From Planctomycetota bacterium (GTDB lineage: Bacteria; Planctomycetota; MHYJ01; WSZJ01), in the NCBI GenBank assembly GCA_016190145.1, contig JACPRD010000047.1, positions 1 to 44,718 of the forward strand: a stretch of 44,718 nucleotides of DNA, given 5' to 3'. The notes beneath the pieces are model-generated. The model searched no databases and was not told the origin of the DNA. It was given only the letters and a program-made list of their open reading frames with translations. Below are positions 33,361-43,062 of the stretch, piece after piece; the stretch's first letter is position 1, and every line of letters begins with the position of its first letter. The position numbers and the translations under genes were made by a program.

Positions 33361-33458
33361 CCCCTTTACCTTTACCTTCCCCTTTACCTTTCCCTGCCGT
33401 TCTCCTCTGCGCGCGGCAAGAGCAGGGAAAGGTAAAGGGAGAAGTTGAAGTTCAAGGG
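33361..33458. repeat. TTTACC hexamer inverted repeat, copy 2
   Basis: The left arm is identical to copy 1 (20259) over 42 nt. The right arm 33424-33458 has diverged to AGGGAAAGGTAAAGGG plus GAAGTTGAAGTTC. It lies before the E3 gene. The conserved left arm and changed right arm show that the arms evolve separately. Confidence 0.9.
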
Positions 33459-33544
33459 GCCGCTTCGCGGCGCCGGGGATCGCAAAGTGGACGAAACACT
33501 ACCGCGCGGCGAAGATGCCATTTCGGATCTTGAGGAGCTTCGCC

Positions 33545-34939
<1,395 letters not shown>

Positions 34940-34941
34940 CC

Positions 34942-35066
34942 GCGTTCGGAGTTCGGTGTTCGGCGTTCGGCGTTATCGCCACGCAGGGGATCCCTGCTTC
35001 GCGCGCCATCGCTCCGGAGCGCCATCCGACCCAACGCCCAACTCCGAACTCCGAACGCCGAACGCC
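34942..35066. repeat. GTTCGGM heptamer inverted repeat, copy 2
   Basis: The left arm has GTTCGGA, GTTCGGT, GTTCGGC, GTTCGGC. The right arm (35032-35066) has CAACGCC, CAACTCC, GAACTCC, GAACGCC, GAACGCC. Both copies vary at the same unit position, but the order of variants differs between arms. The core contains the palindromes CAGGGGATCCCTG and GCTCCGGAGC. It starts 2 bp after the E3 stop. Confidence 0.88.
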
Positions 35067-35113
35067 CTTCGCTCTTGCCGCGCGCCCGGACCCTCCGTCA
35101 CAATGATGCGCTC

Positions 35114-35755
35114 ATGCGTGCTCTCTCCTGGTCATGGCTCGGCCGCATTCCCTACGACGCCGCGCGCAACCTGCAGCGCGCGCGGGTGGACGCGGTCGCG
35201 GCGGGACAGGCGGAGCCGGTGCTCTGGCTCCTCGAGCATCCGGACGTCGTGACGGTCGGCCGCGGCGGCGACCGCGCGGAGGCCGTCGCATCGGGCCTGC
35301 CGGTCTCCGAAACGGAGCGAGGCGGCGGCCTGACGTGGCACGGGCCGGGGCAGCTCGTCGGTTACCCGATCCTCCGGCTCGACGACCACGACGTGCACCG
35401 CCACCTGCGGAACCTGGAAGAAACGCTCATCCGCTTCCTTGCCACCTCAGGCCTCGAGGCCGGCCGGCGCGGCGGCCTCACAGGCGTCTGGGTCGGCGAA
35501 AAGAAAATCGCGAGCATCGGCGTCGCCGTGCGACGCTGGGTGACGTACCACGGGTTCGCGCTTAACATCGCCCCCGACATGCGCGCGTTCCGCCGCTTCC
35601 ATCCCTGCGGGCTCGATCCTGAAGTCATGGCGTCGATGGAAGAGCTGGGCGTGAAGACGGATCCGGAGGGCGCGGCCGCGGCGGTCGCGGCGGCGTTCGG
35701 GGAAGTGTTCGGTTTCGGGATGCGAACGGGCGTACCTGAGGAGGCGGCGCGATGA
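35114..35755 (+). CDS. lipB: Octanoyltransferase
   Basis: The protein has 213 residues from the ATG at 35114. It moves octanoyl from acyl carrier protein to lipoyl domains, the step before LipA. LEHPDVVTVGRGGD, ERGGGLTWHGPGQLVGYPI, VWVGEKKIASIGVAVRRW with Lys131, and FHPCGLDPEVMAS with nucleophile Cys165 are all present. Having lipB and lipA at both ends of the dehydrogenase cluster makes this a self-contained lipoylation unit. Its stop overlaps the next start (ATGA). Confidence 0.96.
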   Translation: MRALSWSWLGRIPYDAARNLQRARVDAVAAGQAEPVLWLLEHPDVVTVGRGGDRAEAVASGLPVSETERGGGLTWHGPGQLVGYPILRLDDHDVHRHLRNLEETLIRFLATSGLEAGRRGGLTGVWVGEKKIASIGVAVRRWVTYHGFALNIAPDMRAFRRFHPCGLDPEVMASMEELGVKTDPEGAAAAVAAAFGEVFGFGMRTGVPEEAAR

Positions 35756-36408
35756 CGGAATCAAGGGCGAAGAAGGTGGGCATCCCCCTGGCCGTGGCCG
35801 GCGCGGTCATCGTCGCCGTCATCGTACTGGTGGTCTGGCTCATGAAGCCGAGCTACGGCGTCCCGAAATCCTGGGTCAATGAGAAGGCAGCGGTCGGCGC
35901 GCTCAAGGAGGCGATCGTCGCCGAAGAGATCCTGCGGGAGAACGACCACGACGGAAACGGCGCGAAGGACTACTGGACCGGCGACTGGTCGGGGCTCCAC
36001 CGCCTCGCGGACAAGGAGGGCAAGCCCGTCGCGCTCATCAACGCCCTCGTCGCCGGCGCGGACGCCGAGCCGCTTCCCGAAAGCCGCAGCGCTCCGCCTT
36101 CGCTGGGGGCCGCGCTCGAGCGGAAGCCGAAATCCGGCTACTGGTTCCGCGCGCTCCGGCGGAAAGACGGGGAGGACCTGCAGCGCGACGGTCCTGATCC
36201 GGACACGAAGGCCTGGGAGCACCCGACGGCGTACGCGTTCGCGGCGTGGCCGGCGGAGCACGGGAAGGACGGGCTCCGGACGTTCGTCGTGTGCGAGGAC
36301 GGGCAGGTCTGGTCGAAGGATCTCGGGGCGGGAGGTGGCGAAAATCTCCGCGAGTGGCCGGCGCCGAAGGGGACCGATCTGAAGTCGCTGGGCTGGACGG
36401 CCGAGTGA
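35752..36408 (+). CDS. DUF2950-like membrane-anchored protein, paralogue 1
   Basis: The protein has 218 residues, ATG overlapping lipB. An N-terminal helix (IPLAVAGAVIVAVIVLVVWL) anchors a periplasmic domain. NEKAAVGALKEAIVAEEIL is followed by NDHDGNGAKDYWTGDWSGL, then GYWFRALRR and YAFAAWPAEHGKDGLRTFVV with EDGQVWSKDLG. The last blocks match the C-terminal half of DUF2950 (GYYFRI, PAEYG, TFIV, DG, KDLG). The N-terminal NEKAA segment resembles the stalk of pilin-like proteins. The Asp-rich DHDGNG turn could bind calcium. Two more copies follow. Function unknown. Confidence 0.75.
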   Translation: MTESRAKKVGIPLAVAGAVIVAVIVLVVWLMKPSYGVPKSWVNEKAAVGALKEAIVAEEILRENDHDGNGAKDYWTGDWSGLHRLADKEGKPVALINALVAGADAEPLPESRSAPPSLGAALERKPKSGYWFRALRRKDGEDLQRDGPDPDTKAWEHPTAYAFAAWPAEHGKDGLRTFVVCEDGQVWSKDLGAGGGENLREWPAPKGTDLKSLGWTAE

Positions 36409-36776
36409 CGAACGCGCTCATCCTGGTGGACCACGGGTCGCGGCTCGCGGAGGCGAACCTCCAGATCGAGGAGGTCGCGGAGCGCGTCCGCGCGCGGGGC
36501 GATTACGCGGTCGTGAAGGGAGCGCACATGGAACTGGCGCCGCCCACGGTGGGCGAGGCGTTCGACGCGTGCGTCGCGGCGGGAGCGCGCGACGTGACGG
36601 TCGCGCTCTGGTTCCTCGGGCCGGGTCGGCATTCGACGCGCGACGTGCCGCGGCTGGCGGAGGAAGCGGCGCGGCGGCATCCCGGCGTGGCGTGGCGGGT
36701 GGCGGAGCCGCTCGGCGTCTCCGACCGGACGGTCGAGGAGATCCTGGAGCGCGCGCGCGCGGCCCGGAAGACATGA
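36405..36776 (+). CDS. CbiX/SirB-type chelatase, small single-domain form
   Basis: The protein has 123 residues from a GTG overlapping the previous stop (GTGA). NALILVDHGSRLAEANLQIE is the chelatase start, with metal-binding His9 in DHGSR. VVKGAHMELAPPTVGEAFDA and DVTVALWFLGPGRHSTRDVP supply the second His. It has one domain, like archaeal CbiX-S, where two copies dimerise. It would insert cobalt into sirohydrochlorin or iron to make siroheme, but no other cobalamin or siroheme genes are in the window. Its position among DUF2950-like genes with 4-bp overlaps on both sides is peculiar. Confidence 0.87.
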   Translation: MTNALILVDHGSRLAEANLQIEEVAERVRARGDYAVVKGAHMELAPPTVGEAFDACVAAGARDVTVALWFLGPGRHSTRDVPRLAEEAARRHPGVAWRVAEPLGVSDRTVEEILERARAARKT

Positions 36777-37396
36777 CGGAAGCCACCGCCGCCCGGAAAT
36801 TTCCCCTTCAGATCGCCGCGGGCCTCGCGGCCATTCTCGTGGCGATCTTCCTCCTCGTGAAGTTCCCGAAGGTCGGGCGCGAGCACCTGATCGCGGCGGA
36901 CGAGAAGGCGGCCATCGAGACGTTGCGCCGGGTCTGCGAGGCGGAGGGACACTGGCGGCGCGATGACGCGGACGGGAACGCGCTGCCCGACTTCTGGACC
37001 GGCGACTGGTCGGGACTGAACCGCGCGCCGGGCGCGGACGGGCGGCCGGCCGACCGGATGGCGCCGGAGGTCGCCGCGGCGGACGGGGCGCCGATGGAGG
37101 GGCTGGGGATGCCGCCCGTGGCGCGGCCGTTCAAGGGCTACTGGTTCCGCGCGATGGAGAAGGCGGACGGGAAGGCGCTCGCGACGGACGGCCCCGACGC
37201 GGACGGGTACGCCCGCGAAAACCTGCGCGCGTTCGCGTTCGTCGCGTGGCCGGCGGAGCACGGGATTTCGGGGAAGCGGACGTTCATCGTGCGCGAGGAC
37301 GGCACGGTCTGGGCGCGCGAGTTCGACGCGGGGACGCCGCCGCCGCTCGAGTGGCCGGCGGATCCCGCCGGCGCCGGGTGGGCGAAGGCCGAATGA
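36773..37396 (+). CDS. DUF2950-like membrane-anchored protein, paralogue 2
   Basis: The protein has 207 residues, ATG overlapping the chelatase stop. It has an N-terminal helix (LQIAAGLAAILVAIFLLVKF), DEKAAIETLRRVCEAEGHW, DDADGNALPDFWTGDWSGL, GYWFRAMEKADGK and FAFVAWPAEHGISGKRTFIV with REDGTVWAREF. It has the same order of blocks as paralogue 1 with a shorter middle. Translational coupling to both neighbours suggests fixed stoichiometry. Confidence 0.75.
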   Translation: MTEATAARKFPLQIAAGLAAILVAIFLLVKFPKVGREHLIAADEKAAIETLRRVCEAEGHWRRDDADGNALPDFWTGDWSGLNRAPGADGRPADRMAPEVAAADGAPMEGLGMPPVARPFKGYWFRAMEKADGKALATDGPDADGYARENLRAFAFVAWPAEHGISGKRTFIVREDGTVWAREFDAGTPPPLEWPADPAGAGWAKAE

Positions 37397-37959
37397 GGAG
37401 GAGCCACCTCTTCACCGTCCTGACGATCGTCACCGCCCTCTGCACGGGCGCCGCGATCCTGCGCTTCTTCGTGGCGGGCGGCTCCCTCGCCACAAGCGCG
37501 ATCGAGGGGAACGAGCGGGCGGCGATCGAGGCGCTCGATGCCGTGAAGACGCTCGAAACGCTCTGGAAGGAGGGCGACGCGGACGGCAACGGCAAGCTGG
37601 ACTGGTGGACCGCCGACTGGTCCGGATTCCGGCGCGTCCTCGCGAAGAACGGGAAACCCGTCGCGATGATGTCGGGCTCGCTCGCCGCCGCCGACGCCGC
37701 GCCACTCCCCCCTTCCGCCGCCCTCGCCGCCAACCTGCCGCGCTCGCCGCACCTCGGGTACTGGTTCCGCGCCGTCAAAGTGGAAGGGGCGTACGGCTTC
37801 GAGGCGCACCCCGCCGAGCCCGGAAAGAGCGGCCGCCGCACGTTTCTTGTGCGCGACGACGGGCGCGTGTGGGCGAAGGAAGGAGCCGGCGAGGTCGCCG
37901 AGTGGCCGTCCGGCGGCGAAACCGGGATGCTCGCTGCGGGCTGGGGACACGCAAAGTAG
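37393..37959 (+). CDS. DUF2950-like membrane-anchored protein, paralogue 3
   Basis: The protein has 188 residues, ATG overlapping the previous stop. The helix LFTVLTIVTALCTGAAILRF is followed by NERAAIEALDAVKTLETLW, GDADGNGKLDWWTADWSGF and GYWFRAVKVEGAYGFEA. The PAEPGKSGRRTFLVRDDGRV block stands where the other two have AWPAEHG, so the central strand is shortened here. It is the last gene of the lipB operon. Three neighbouring copies, each diverged, argue for separate roles or a hetero-oligomer. Confidence 0.75.
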   Translation: MRRSHLFTVLTIVTALCTGAAILRFFVAGGSLATSAIEGNERAAIEALDAVKTLETLWKEGDADGNGKLDWWTADWSGFRRVLAKNGKPVAMMSGSLAAADAAPLPPSAALAANLPRSPHLGYWFRAVKVEGAYGFEAHPAEPGKSGRRTFLVRDDGRVWAKEGAGEVAEWPSGGETGMLAAGWGHAK

Positions 37960-38016
37960 GCCTCAGTATCCCGGCCGGCTACCTGGGGTGTCGGATCCCA
38001 ACACCCAACCCGGCGA

Positions 38017-38074
38017 TATACTGACCACGCTTCACACCTGAACCGGTGCAGGCGCGCCACTGGCGCGCCCGCAC
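38017..38074 (+). promoter_or_regulatory. Possible -10 box and 5' leader hairpin for cupin gene
   Basis: TATACT (38017-38022) would start an RNA near 38029. A hairpin follows at once: GTGC, GGCGCGCC, loop ACT, GGCGCGCC, GCAC (38046-38074), with one mismatch and one bulge. No T-run follows. No good -35 box is visible. The hairpin lies 36 bp before the ATG. Confidence 0.35.
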
Positions 38075-38110
38075 TCTGAAACCCGAGGCTTTCCGCAGGA
38101 GTCCCCACAC

Positions 38111-39094
38111 ATGCCGCATGTCCCCGTCTCCTTCGACCTCAATACCTCCGACTGGAAGCAGACCAAGTACCCCGGCGTTTCCATCCGCTTCCTCAGGACC
38201 GACAAGCGTACCGGCGACGCGACCGCTCTCATCCGCATGGACGCGGGGTGCGGGTATCCGCAGCACCGGCACGTAGGGGAGGAAGAGGTGCTGGTGCTGG
38301 CGGGGGCGTACAAGGACCACGCGGGGACGTACCGGACGGGCGAGTACCACGTGAACAAGCCCGGGTCGGTGCACCAGCCGGTCGCCACCGGCGACGGGAC
38401 GTGCATCCTGTTCGCGGTCGCGCACGGCGGGATCGAGCTGATCGAGGCGCACTCCCCCGCCGGGCCGCGCCACGAGCCGCGGTTCGAAGTCCTGATCGAC
38501 CGCTGGGCGGACAATCCGCGCGTGCATGAATGGCACAAGTGGTGGACGCGCCGGACGGAGGAGCTGCGACCGAAGTTCCCCTGGCTCTGGAACCAGAAGA
38601 AGCTCGCGCACGTCGCTTCGCGCGATCTGGTGAACTTTCTCGACGACGAAACGAACCGCCTGACCATGCGCTGGCCCCTCGGCCTCTTCGGCACCCACCG
38701 CCGCAAGGTCGCTTCGACGCCGCACCTCGCGGAGTGCCTCGACAAGCTCCTCTGGGCCGACGAGCCGCTCGAGGCCCGCGTCGACGGCGCGATGTTCGGC
38801 GAATACGCGTTCCGCGGAGGCGGCAAGTCGGTGACGCTCGCGAGTCTGCTCCTCCAGACCGTCTTCCCCGAAAAGGTCGTGGGCCTGCTCTCGCTCCGCT
38901 TCGCCCTCCAGGCCTTCCCCATGCCGATGCCGCCGGGCGCGACGCCGGGCGAGAAGTTCGCGCTGATGTCGCGGACGGTGCAGGCGGCCTGGAAGAGCGC
39001 GCGCCCCGACCAGCCGCTCAATCTCGCGCACTGGGTGCTCTGGATGGAGTACGCGTCGCATCATTCGGTGCGGCCGGCGATATTCCGCGCCTGA
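38111..39094 (+). CDS. ChrR-like cupin protein with long C-terminal domain
   Basis: The protein has 327 residues. Residues 25-110 form a ChrR-type cupin: GYPQHRHVGEEEVLVLAGAY with His52, His54 and Glu58, then HAGTYRTGEYHVNKPGSVHQ with His88, a zinc or iron site. ChrR-like domains usually serve as anti-sigma or redox sensors, but no sigma-factor gene is adjacent. The C-terminal 200 residues (WHKWWTRRTEELRPKFPWLW, HVASRDLVNFLDDETNRLTM) are helical and match nothing I know. Gene end lies 9 bp from the convergent fic. Confidence 0.75.
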   Translation: MPHVPVSFDLNTSDWKQTKYPGVSIRFLRTDKRTGDATALIRMDAGCGYPQHRHVGEEEVLVLAGAYKDHAGTYRTGEYHVNKPGSVHQPVATGDGTCILFAVAHGGIELIEAHSPAGPRHEPRFEVLIDRWADNPRVHEWHKWWTRRTEELRPKFPWLWNQKKLAHVASRDLVNFLDDETNRLTMRWPLGLFGTHRRKVASTPHLAECLDKLLWADEPLEARVDGAMFGEYAFRGGGKSVTLASLLLQTVFPEKVVGLLSLRFALQAFPMPMPPGATPGEKFALMSRTVQAAWKSARPDQPLNLAHWVLWMEYASHHSVRPAIFRA

Positions 39095-39103
39095 AGCGGC
39101 GGA

Positions 39104-40594
39104 TCAGAGAGTCCGGCGCCAGGTCTCAAGGGCGATGACGAGCGATTGGCCAAGCCACGGCCTGAATCGGCTCTCGACGTCGGCCGGCTGTTCCTCGTAG
39201 GTGAATTGGAACGCCTGCCGGCAGGCGGGCTCCAGACTCCCTGACATCGCGGTCACATGTGAAGGAAGCTCGACCTGGGCATCGGGACCCGGGCGGCTGA
39301 CCGACACGGTGGTCGCCATGACACCGAGGAACGGACTGCCGACGGCGTGCGTGGAAACCAGGATGTTCGTCACGCGACCGTCGTCGAGGCGGAGCGCGCA
39401 CCACCAGCACCAAAGGCGTGTGTTCGCCCGGAGGCCGAGCCGCTCGGACAAATCCTGAATCTGAAGTTCCCATGTGCGGGCGTCGGCGGGGGATTCACCC
39501 TCCGATACGGTCGCCTTGCACTTCGCCTTCAGCGGTCCAAGCTTCGAATCCAGGTCATTTCTGAGTGCCTTCAGTTCCTTGCAGGCGAGCTTCTGCAGTT
39601 TCTCCCCGATCAGGAAAGCGTTGGCGTGCTCGCCCGTGTCTTTGCGGTCACGCTCCTGAATCGTCCGGGCGGCCGCGTCGATGACAGTCTCGAGCGTTTC
39701 CCGCCCGGTGGAAGGCGGGACCATGGCCCCTGTCGACTTGTTGAAGACTTCGATCTGCAGGGCGGCAAACATCCGCGACAGGGGGCCAAGGTCCCCGGCG
39801 TCGGCGATCTCAAGGGCGGCAATGTACTCGCCGCGCATGTCCCGTCGGACCAGGAGCGGGAACCACCCTTCATGCAGGAATTCCAGCGAAGCCAGCGAAC
39901 GTGCGATTCGTCCGTTGCCGTCCTGGAAAGGATGGATCTGAGTAAACCTGTGGTGGAGCCAGGCTGCGCGAACTTCCGCCGGAACTCCATCCGCCCGCTG
40001 CTGCTGATGCAGCTGAAGCAGACGATCCATTTCGCTCTCGACCTGTTCAGGCGGGCAGTATTCGTGAATCGTCCCATCGGGGCGCCGCGGGTTGTTGGGC
40101 CACTTCTTCCAGTCGCCGCGAACGAGCTCGAATTCGCGTCGCTTTCCGGATCCGTTGATCCCCGTGACGGTCTCCTGGTGCCGTGTGAGAACCTGATGGA
40201 GTTCGCGGACATAAGATTTCGAGAGAGATCTCTGACCTTTTACAAAGGCAAACAGTCCGTCGAGCGCCTCCTGCTGGTCCTTGAGAATCTCAATGACCAC
40301 TTCCGGCGACTTATCCGTGGATTTTGAGTCGAGGAACTCGATGCGAAATCCCTCACGGATCAGAATCTCCGTCGCACCGCGATCGAGGGAGTAAAGGTTC
40401 TCGAGGATTCCGGTTTCAATCGCCCACTCGCGGGAAAGTCGGTCCATTAGCAGCTGATACCCGGCGGAAGCCCGGATTTCAGGCCCGCGACTTTTCAGAA
40501 TGGACCGCAGCGCTGCGAGTTCCTGCGACGCCAGAGGCTTCCAATCCGGAGGAAGATCTTCGATGGGCCGCCAAGCGTGGTGGGTATCAGGCAT
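39104..40594 (-). CDS. Class II Fic protein (AMPylase-type)
   Basis: The protein has 496 residues from the ATG at 40594; the much longer frame above is antisense to other genes. The Fic motif HPFQDGNGRIARS (221-233) holds the catalytic His and the anion-binding GNGR. An N-terminal inhibitory helix TGILEN (61-66) matches (S/T)xxxE(G/N), making it a self-inhibited class II enzyme. It should transfer AMP to a protein hydroxyl, or reverse that, when Glu65 is displaced. The last 190 residues are an unknown helical domain. GC is lower than in the neighbours, a sign of recent gain. No antitoxin is encoded nearby. Confidence 0.93.
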   Translation of the reverse strand: MPDTHHAWRPIEDLPPDWKPLASQELAALRSILKSRGPEIRASAGYQLLMDRLSREWAIETGILENLYSLDRGATEILIREGFRIEFLDSKSTDKSPEVVIEILKDQQEALDGLFAFVKGQRSLSKSYVRELHQVLTRHQETVTGINGSGKRREFELVRGDWKKWPNNPRRPDGTIHEYCPPEQVESEMDRLLQLHQQQRADGVPAEVRAAWLHHRFTQIHPFQDGNGRIARSLASLEFLHEGWFPLLVRRDMRGEYIAALEIADAGDLGPLSRMFAALQIEVFNKSTGAMVPPSTGRETLETVIDAAARTIQERDRKDTGEHANAFLIGEKLQKLACKELKALRNDLDSKLGPLKAKCKATVSEGESPADARTWELQIQDLSERLGLRANTRLWCWWCALRLDDGRVTNILVSTHAVGSPFLGVMATTVSVSRPGPDAQVELPSHVTAMSGSLEPACRQAFQFTYEEQPADVESRFRPWLGQSLVIALETWRRTL

Positions 40595-40637
40595 GTCGTT
40601 GCGGGATGATGCCAGACGGGGTAGCAATTCGGACTCA

Positions 40638-40643
40638 ATTATA
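40638..40643 (-). promoter_or_regulatory. Possible -10 box for fic
   Basis: A perfect TATAAT on the minus strand, 44 bp before the Fic start, overlaps the M28 stop codon. No matching -35 box is found, so it may be chance. Confidence 0.25.
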
Positions 40644-41808
40644 CCCTCTGGTTCGGACACCTCTCGCGGGCGGCCTGGTCGAGATATCCGATGAGGATTC
40701 TGCCGACGTTCGCGAATCCCTCGTCGCTGAGCGTCTCGACCGTGTCTCGGGGAGTGTGCATCCGCCCCGCGTCCCACGAATGCGTCGCCAGCGTCGCGCA
40801 GGCAAAGCCGGCGCGGACGAACGGTGTATGGTCCGCGACGAGATCGAATCGTGCGGGGAACGGCTCCAGACGGACGCCCGCGGCGAGCGCCGCCTCGCGG
40901 ATCGCGGGGGCGAGCGGGGACGATTCGGGGAGGAACCGCACCGGGCCGGCGTAGCCCACGCTGTCGAAGTTCAGCATCGAAACGCGCTTCGCGCCGTCGA
41001 GCTCCCAGCGGTGCTTCCTGAGCCACGCGCGGGCGCCGATCATCCCGTGCTCCTCCGCGGATGTCGCGACGAACAGCGCGCGGCATTTCTTCGCGGCCGG
41101 AAGAGTCTTCCAGACGCGGGCCAGCTCGACCAGCACGCCGAGGCCCGAAGCATTGTCGAGCGCGCCGGGGGAGGCGTTGCCGGTGCGGATGAAGAGAAGG
41201 GGCAGGGCGGCGAGGGCGAGGAGCGCGGCGGCGGCGGCGGGGATCGCGCGCGGCGAGCCCGGCATCGCCAGCGCCGCGGCGGACGTCGCCAGCACCGCGG
41301 CGCCGAGGTACGGCTGGGCCGCGAGCAGGCCGAGGAGACCGCGCAGCGAGAGGCTCTGCGACTTGGAATCGAGATGGGCGATGAAGACCAGGAGCGGACC
41401 GTCCTCCGGCCCGTCCGGGCGCGCGGTGAGATTTGCCGCGCGGATCCACGCCGGAGCCTCCCCCGCCTCCCGGAAACACCCCGCGTACCGCGCGCGCGCC
41501 AGCGCGGGCAGGAGCCGCGCCCACCAGACGAAGTTCCACGCGAGGCCCGCCGCCGAGACGCCCCAGTGCGTCCACGGGCCCGCCGCGACCGCGACGAACC
41601 CCGCGAGCAGCACCAGCGTCCGCACGCGGATCAGCCCGTCCGCCACCGGCCGGAACTCGAACGCCTCTTCCGAGACGTCCAGCCCCGCCTCCGCCAGCGC
41701 GCCCTTCACAATCGCCGCCACCTCCCTCTCCCCCGCCGTCCCGCACAGTCGCGGGCGCGCGGCGGACCCGGCGAACGCGCGGGCGCGGGCGGGGTCGAAG
41801 GCGCTCAC
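40639..41808 (-). CDS. M28-family zinc aminopeptidase, membrane type
   Basis: The protein has 389 residues; its ATG overlaps the MFS stop by 4 bp. The M28 zinc ligands are in order: FIAHLDSKSQ (His, Asp), SPGALDNASGLGVLVE (Asp), ATSAEEHGMIGARAWL (Glu-Glu), LNFDSVGY (Asp) and GRMHTPRDTVETLS (His). Two hydrophobic blocks are inserted, at about 63-85 before the first ligand and about 165-215 between the first and second, giving three or more membrane helices. The peptidase face is likely outside the cytoplasm. The M28-MFS coupling suggests release and uptake of peptides or amino acids. Confidence 0.87.
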   Translation of the reverse strand: MSAFDPARARAFAGSAARPRLCGTAGEREVAAIVKGALAEAGLDVSEEAFEFRPVADGLIRVRTLVLLAGFVAVAAGPWTHWGVSAAGLAWNFVWWARLLPALARARYAGCFREAGEAPAWIRAANLTARPDGPEDGPLLVFIAHLDSKSQSLSLRGLLGLLAAQPYLGAAVLATSAAALAMPGSPRAIPAAAAALLALAALPLLFIRTGNASPGALDNASGLGVLVELARVWKTLPAAKKCRALFVATSAEEHGMIGARAWLRKHRWELDGAKRVSMLNFDSVGYAGPVRFLPESSPLAPAIREAALAAGVRLEPFPARFDLVADHTPFVRAGFACATLATHSWDAGRMHTPRDTVETLSDEGFANVGRILIGYLDQAARERCPNQRV

Positions 41809-43037
41809 GCGGAGGCTCCGGCGACGGGGACGGGCTCGGGGGCGGGGTGGGCGTCGGGGCGGCGGAAGCGAATGGAGCTGAAGCCTGCGGCGGCGAGGGA
41901 GGCGATGGCGGCGAGGGCGAGCCAGAGGATGGGCGAGCGGCCGGCGCGGAGGTCGAGGAGGGAGCCGCCGAGGGCGGGGCCGAGGGACCAGCCGAAGTTA
42001 TTGGCGAGGCCGAAGACGCCGAGGTAGCGGCCGCGCTGGGCGTCGGGGGCCATTTCGGACGCGAGCGTCGTGGCCGCGGGCTGCGCGAGGATTTCGCCGC
42101 ACGTGACGGCGAGGATGCAGAGGGCGAAGTGCCAGTACTGGGTGCCGAGGGCGTACGAGCCGTAGCCTGCGGCGTAGCAGAAGGCGCCGACGACGAGGGC
42201 GCGGACGAGGCCGGTGTCGATCCAGCGCGAGGCGGGGATCTGGAGGAGGAAGACGAGGCCGCCGTTGAGGGCGATGAGGAAGGGGATGCCGGCGACGGCG
42301 AGGCCGACGTGGCGGGTGACGTAGATGGAGGTGGAGGGGACGAGCTGGGAGGCGACGACGCCGACGAGGAGAGTCGACAGGCAGAGCGTGCGGAACTGGC
42401 GGTTGCCGACGAGGGTGCGGACGTCGCCGATGGTGAAGCGGCCGGAGGCGGTGTGGGGTTTTTCATGGAGGAAGAGGGTGAACAGGGTGAGCGAGAGGGT
42501 GAAGACGCCGGCGGTGACGCCGAAGGCGAGGACGTAGGACTGGGTGAGGAAGCCGTGGAGGACGAGGCCGAGGGCCCAGCCCGCGTTGATGCCCATGCGG
42601 ACGAGGCCGAATCCTTCGATGCGCGCGCGCCCTGAGGTCATGTCGGAGACGTACGCCTGGGAGCTGGGCTCGAACAGCTGGCCGAACAGGTCGGAGGCGA
42701 TGAACGTCGCGGCGATCCAGGCGAACGGCTTGCCCGCCCAGATTTCCCAGGTGATGGCGGCGGAGGTGACGGCGCGTCCGGCGAGGGCGGTCTGCATGAC
42801 GATTTTTCTGCCGAGCCGGTCGGCGAGCTCGCCGCCGAAGTATCGGGAGATGCCGCCGACGACGCCGCGGGCGAAGAAGGTGAGGCCGATGACGGTGCCG
42901 GAGACTTTGAGCTTGTCGGAGGCGTAGAGCGCGAAGAACGGGAAGGAGAAGGAGAATCCGGCGGCGGTGATGACGCGCCCGACGAAGAGGAGCCAGAGTT
43001 CGGGGGGCTGGCGGCGAACGAATGAGGGACTGGGCAT
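41805..43037 (-). CDS. MFS transporter
   Basis: The protein has 410 residues with twelve likely helices. The ATG at 43037 is used because the longer frame is translated GCTTATG repeat. GGELADRLGRKIVMQ at the 2-3 loop is the MFS signature. LVGNRQFRTLCLSTLLVG opens the second half, and ATTLASEMAPDAQRGRYLGVFG is typical of drug/sugar efflux-like members. No Shine-Dalgarno sequence precedes it. Substrate unknown. The overlap with the M28 gene argues for a shared function. Confidence 0.9.
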   Translation of the reverse strand: MPSPSFVRRQPPELWLLFVGRVITAAGFSFSFPFFALYASDKLKVSGTVIGLTFFARGVVGGISRYFGGELADRLGRKIVMQTALAGRAVTSAAITWEIWAGKPFAWIAATFIASDLFGQLFEPSSQAYVSDMTSGRARIEGFGLVRMGINAGWALGLVLHGFLTQSYVLAFGVTAGVFTLSLTLFTLFLHEKPHTASGRFTIGDVRTLVGNRQFRTLCLSTLLVGVVASQLVPSTSIYVTRHVGLAVAGIPFLIALNGGLVFLLQIPASRWIDTGLVRALVVGAFCYAAGYGSYALGTQYWHFALCILAVTCGEILAQPAATTLASEMAPDAQRGRYLGVFGLANNFGWSLGPALGGSLLDLRAGRSPILWLALAAIASLAAAGFSSIRFRRPDAHPAPEPVPVAGASA

Positions 43038-43062
43038 GTGAGGGGAGGATGCTACAACGGTC

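Noticed and set aside
37986..38006. Terminator after the DUF2950-like operon
   Set aside because: GGGTGT/ACACCC can pair but there is no T-run.
39104..42466. One 1120-residue protein on the minus strand
   Set aside because: Only the part from 40594 down has Fic sequence; the rest is low-complexity shadow of the M28 and MFS genes, which have real motifs in another frame.
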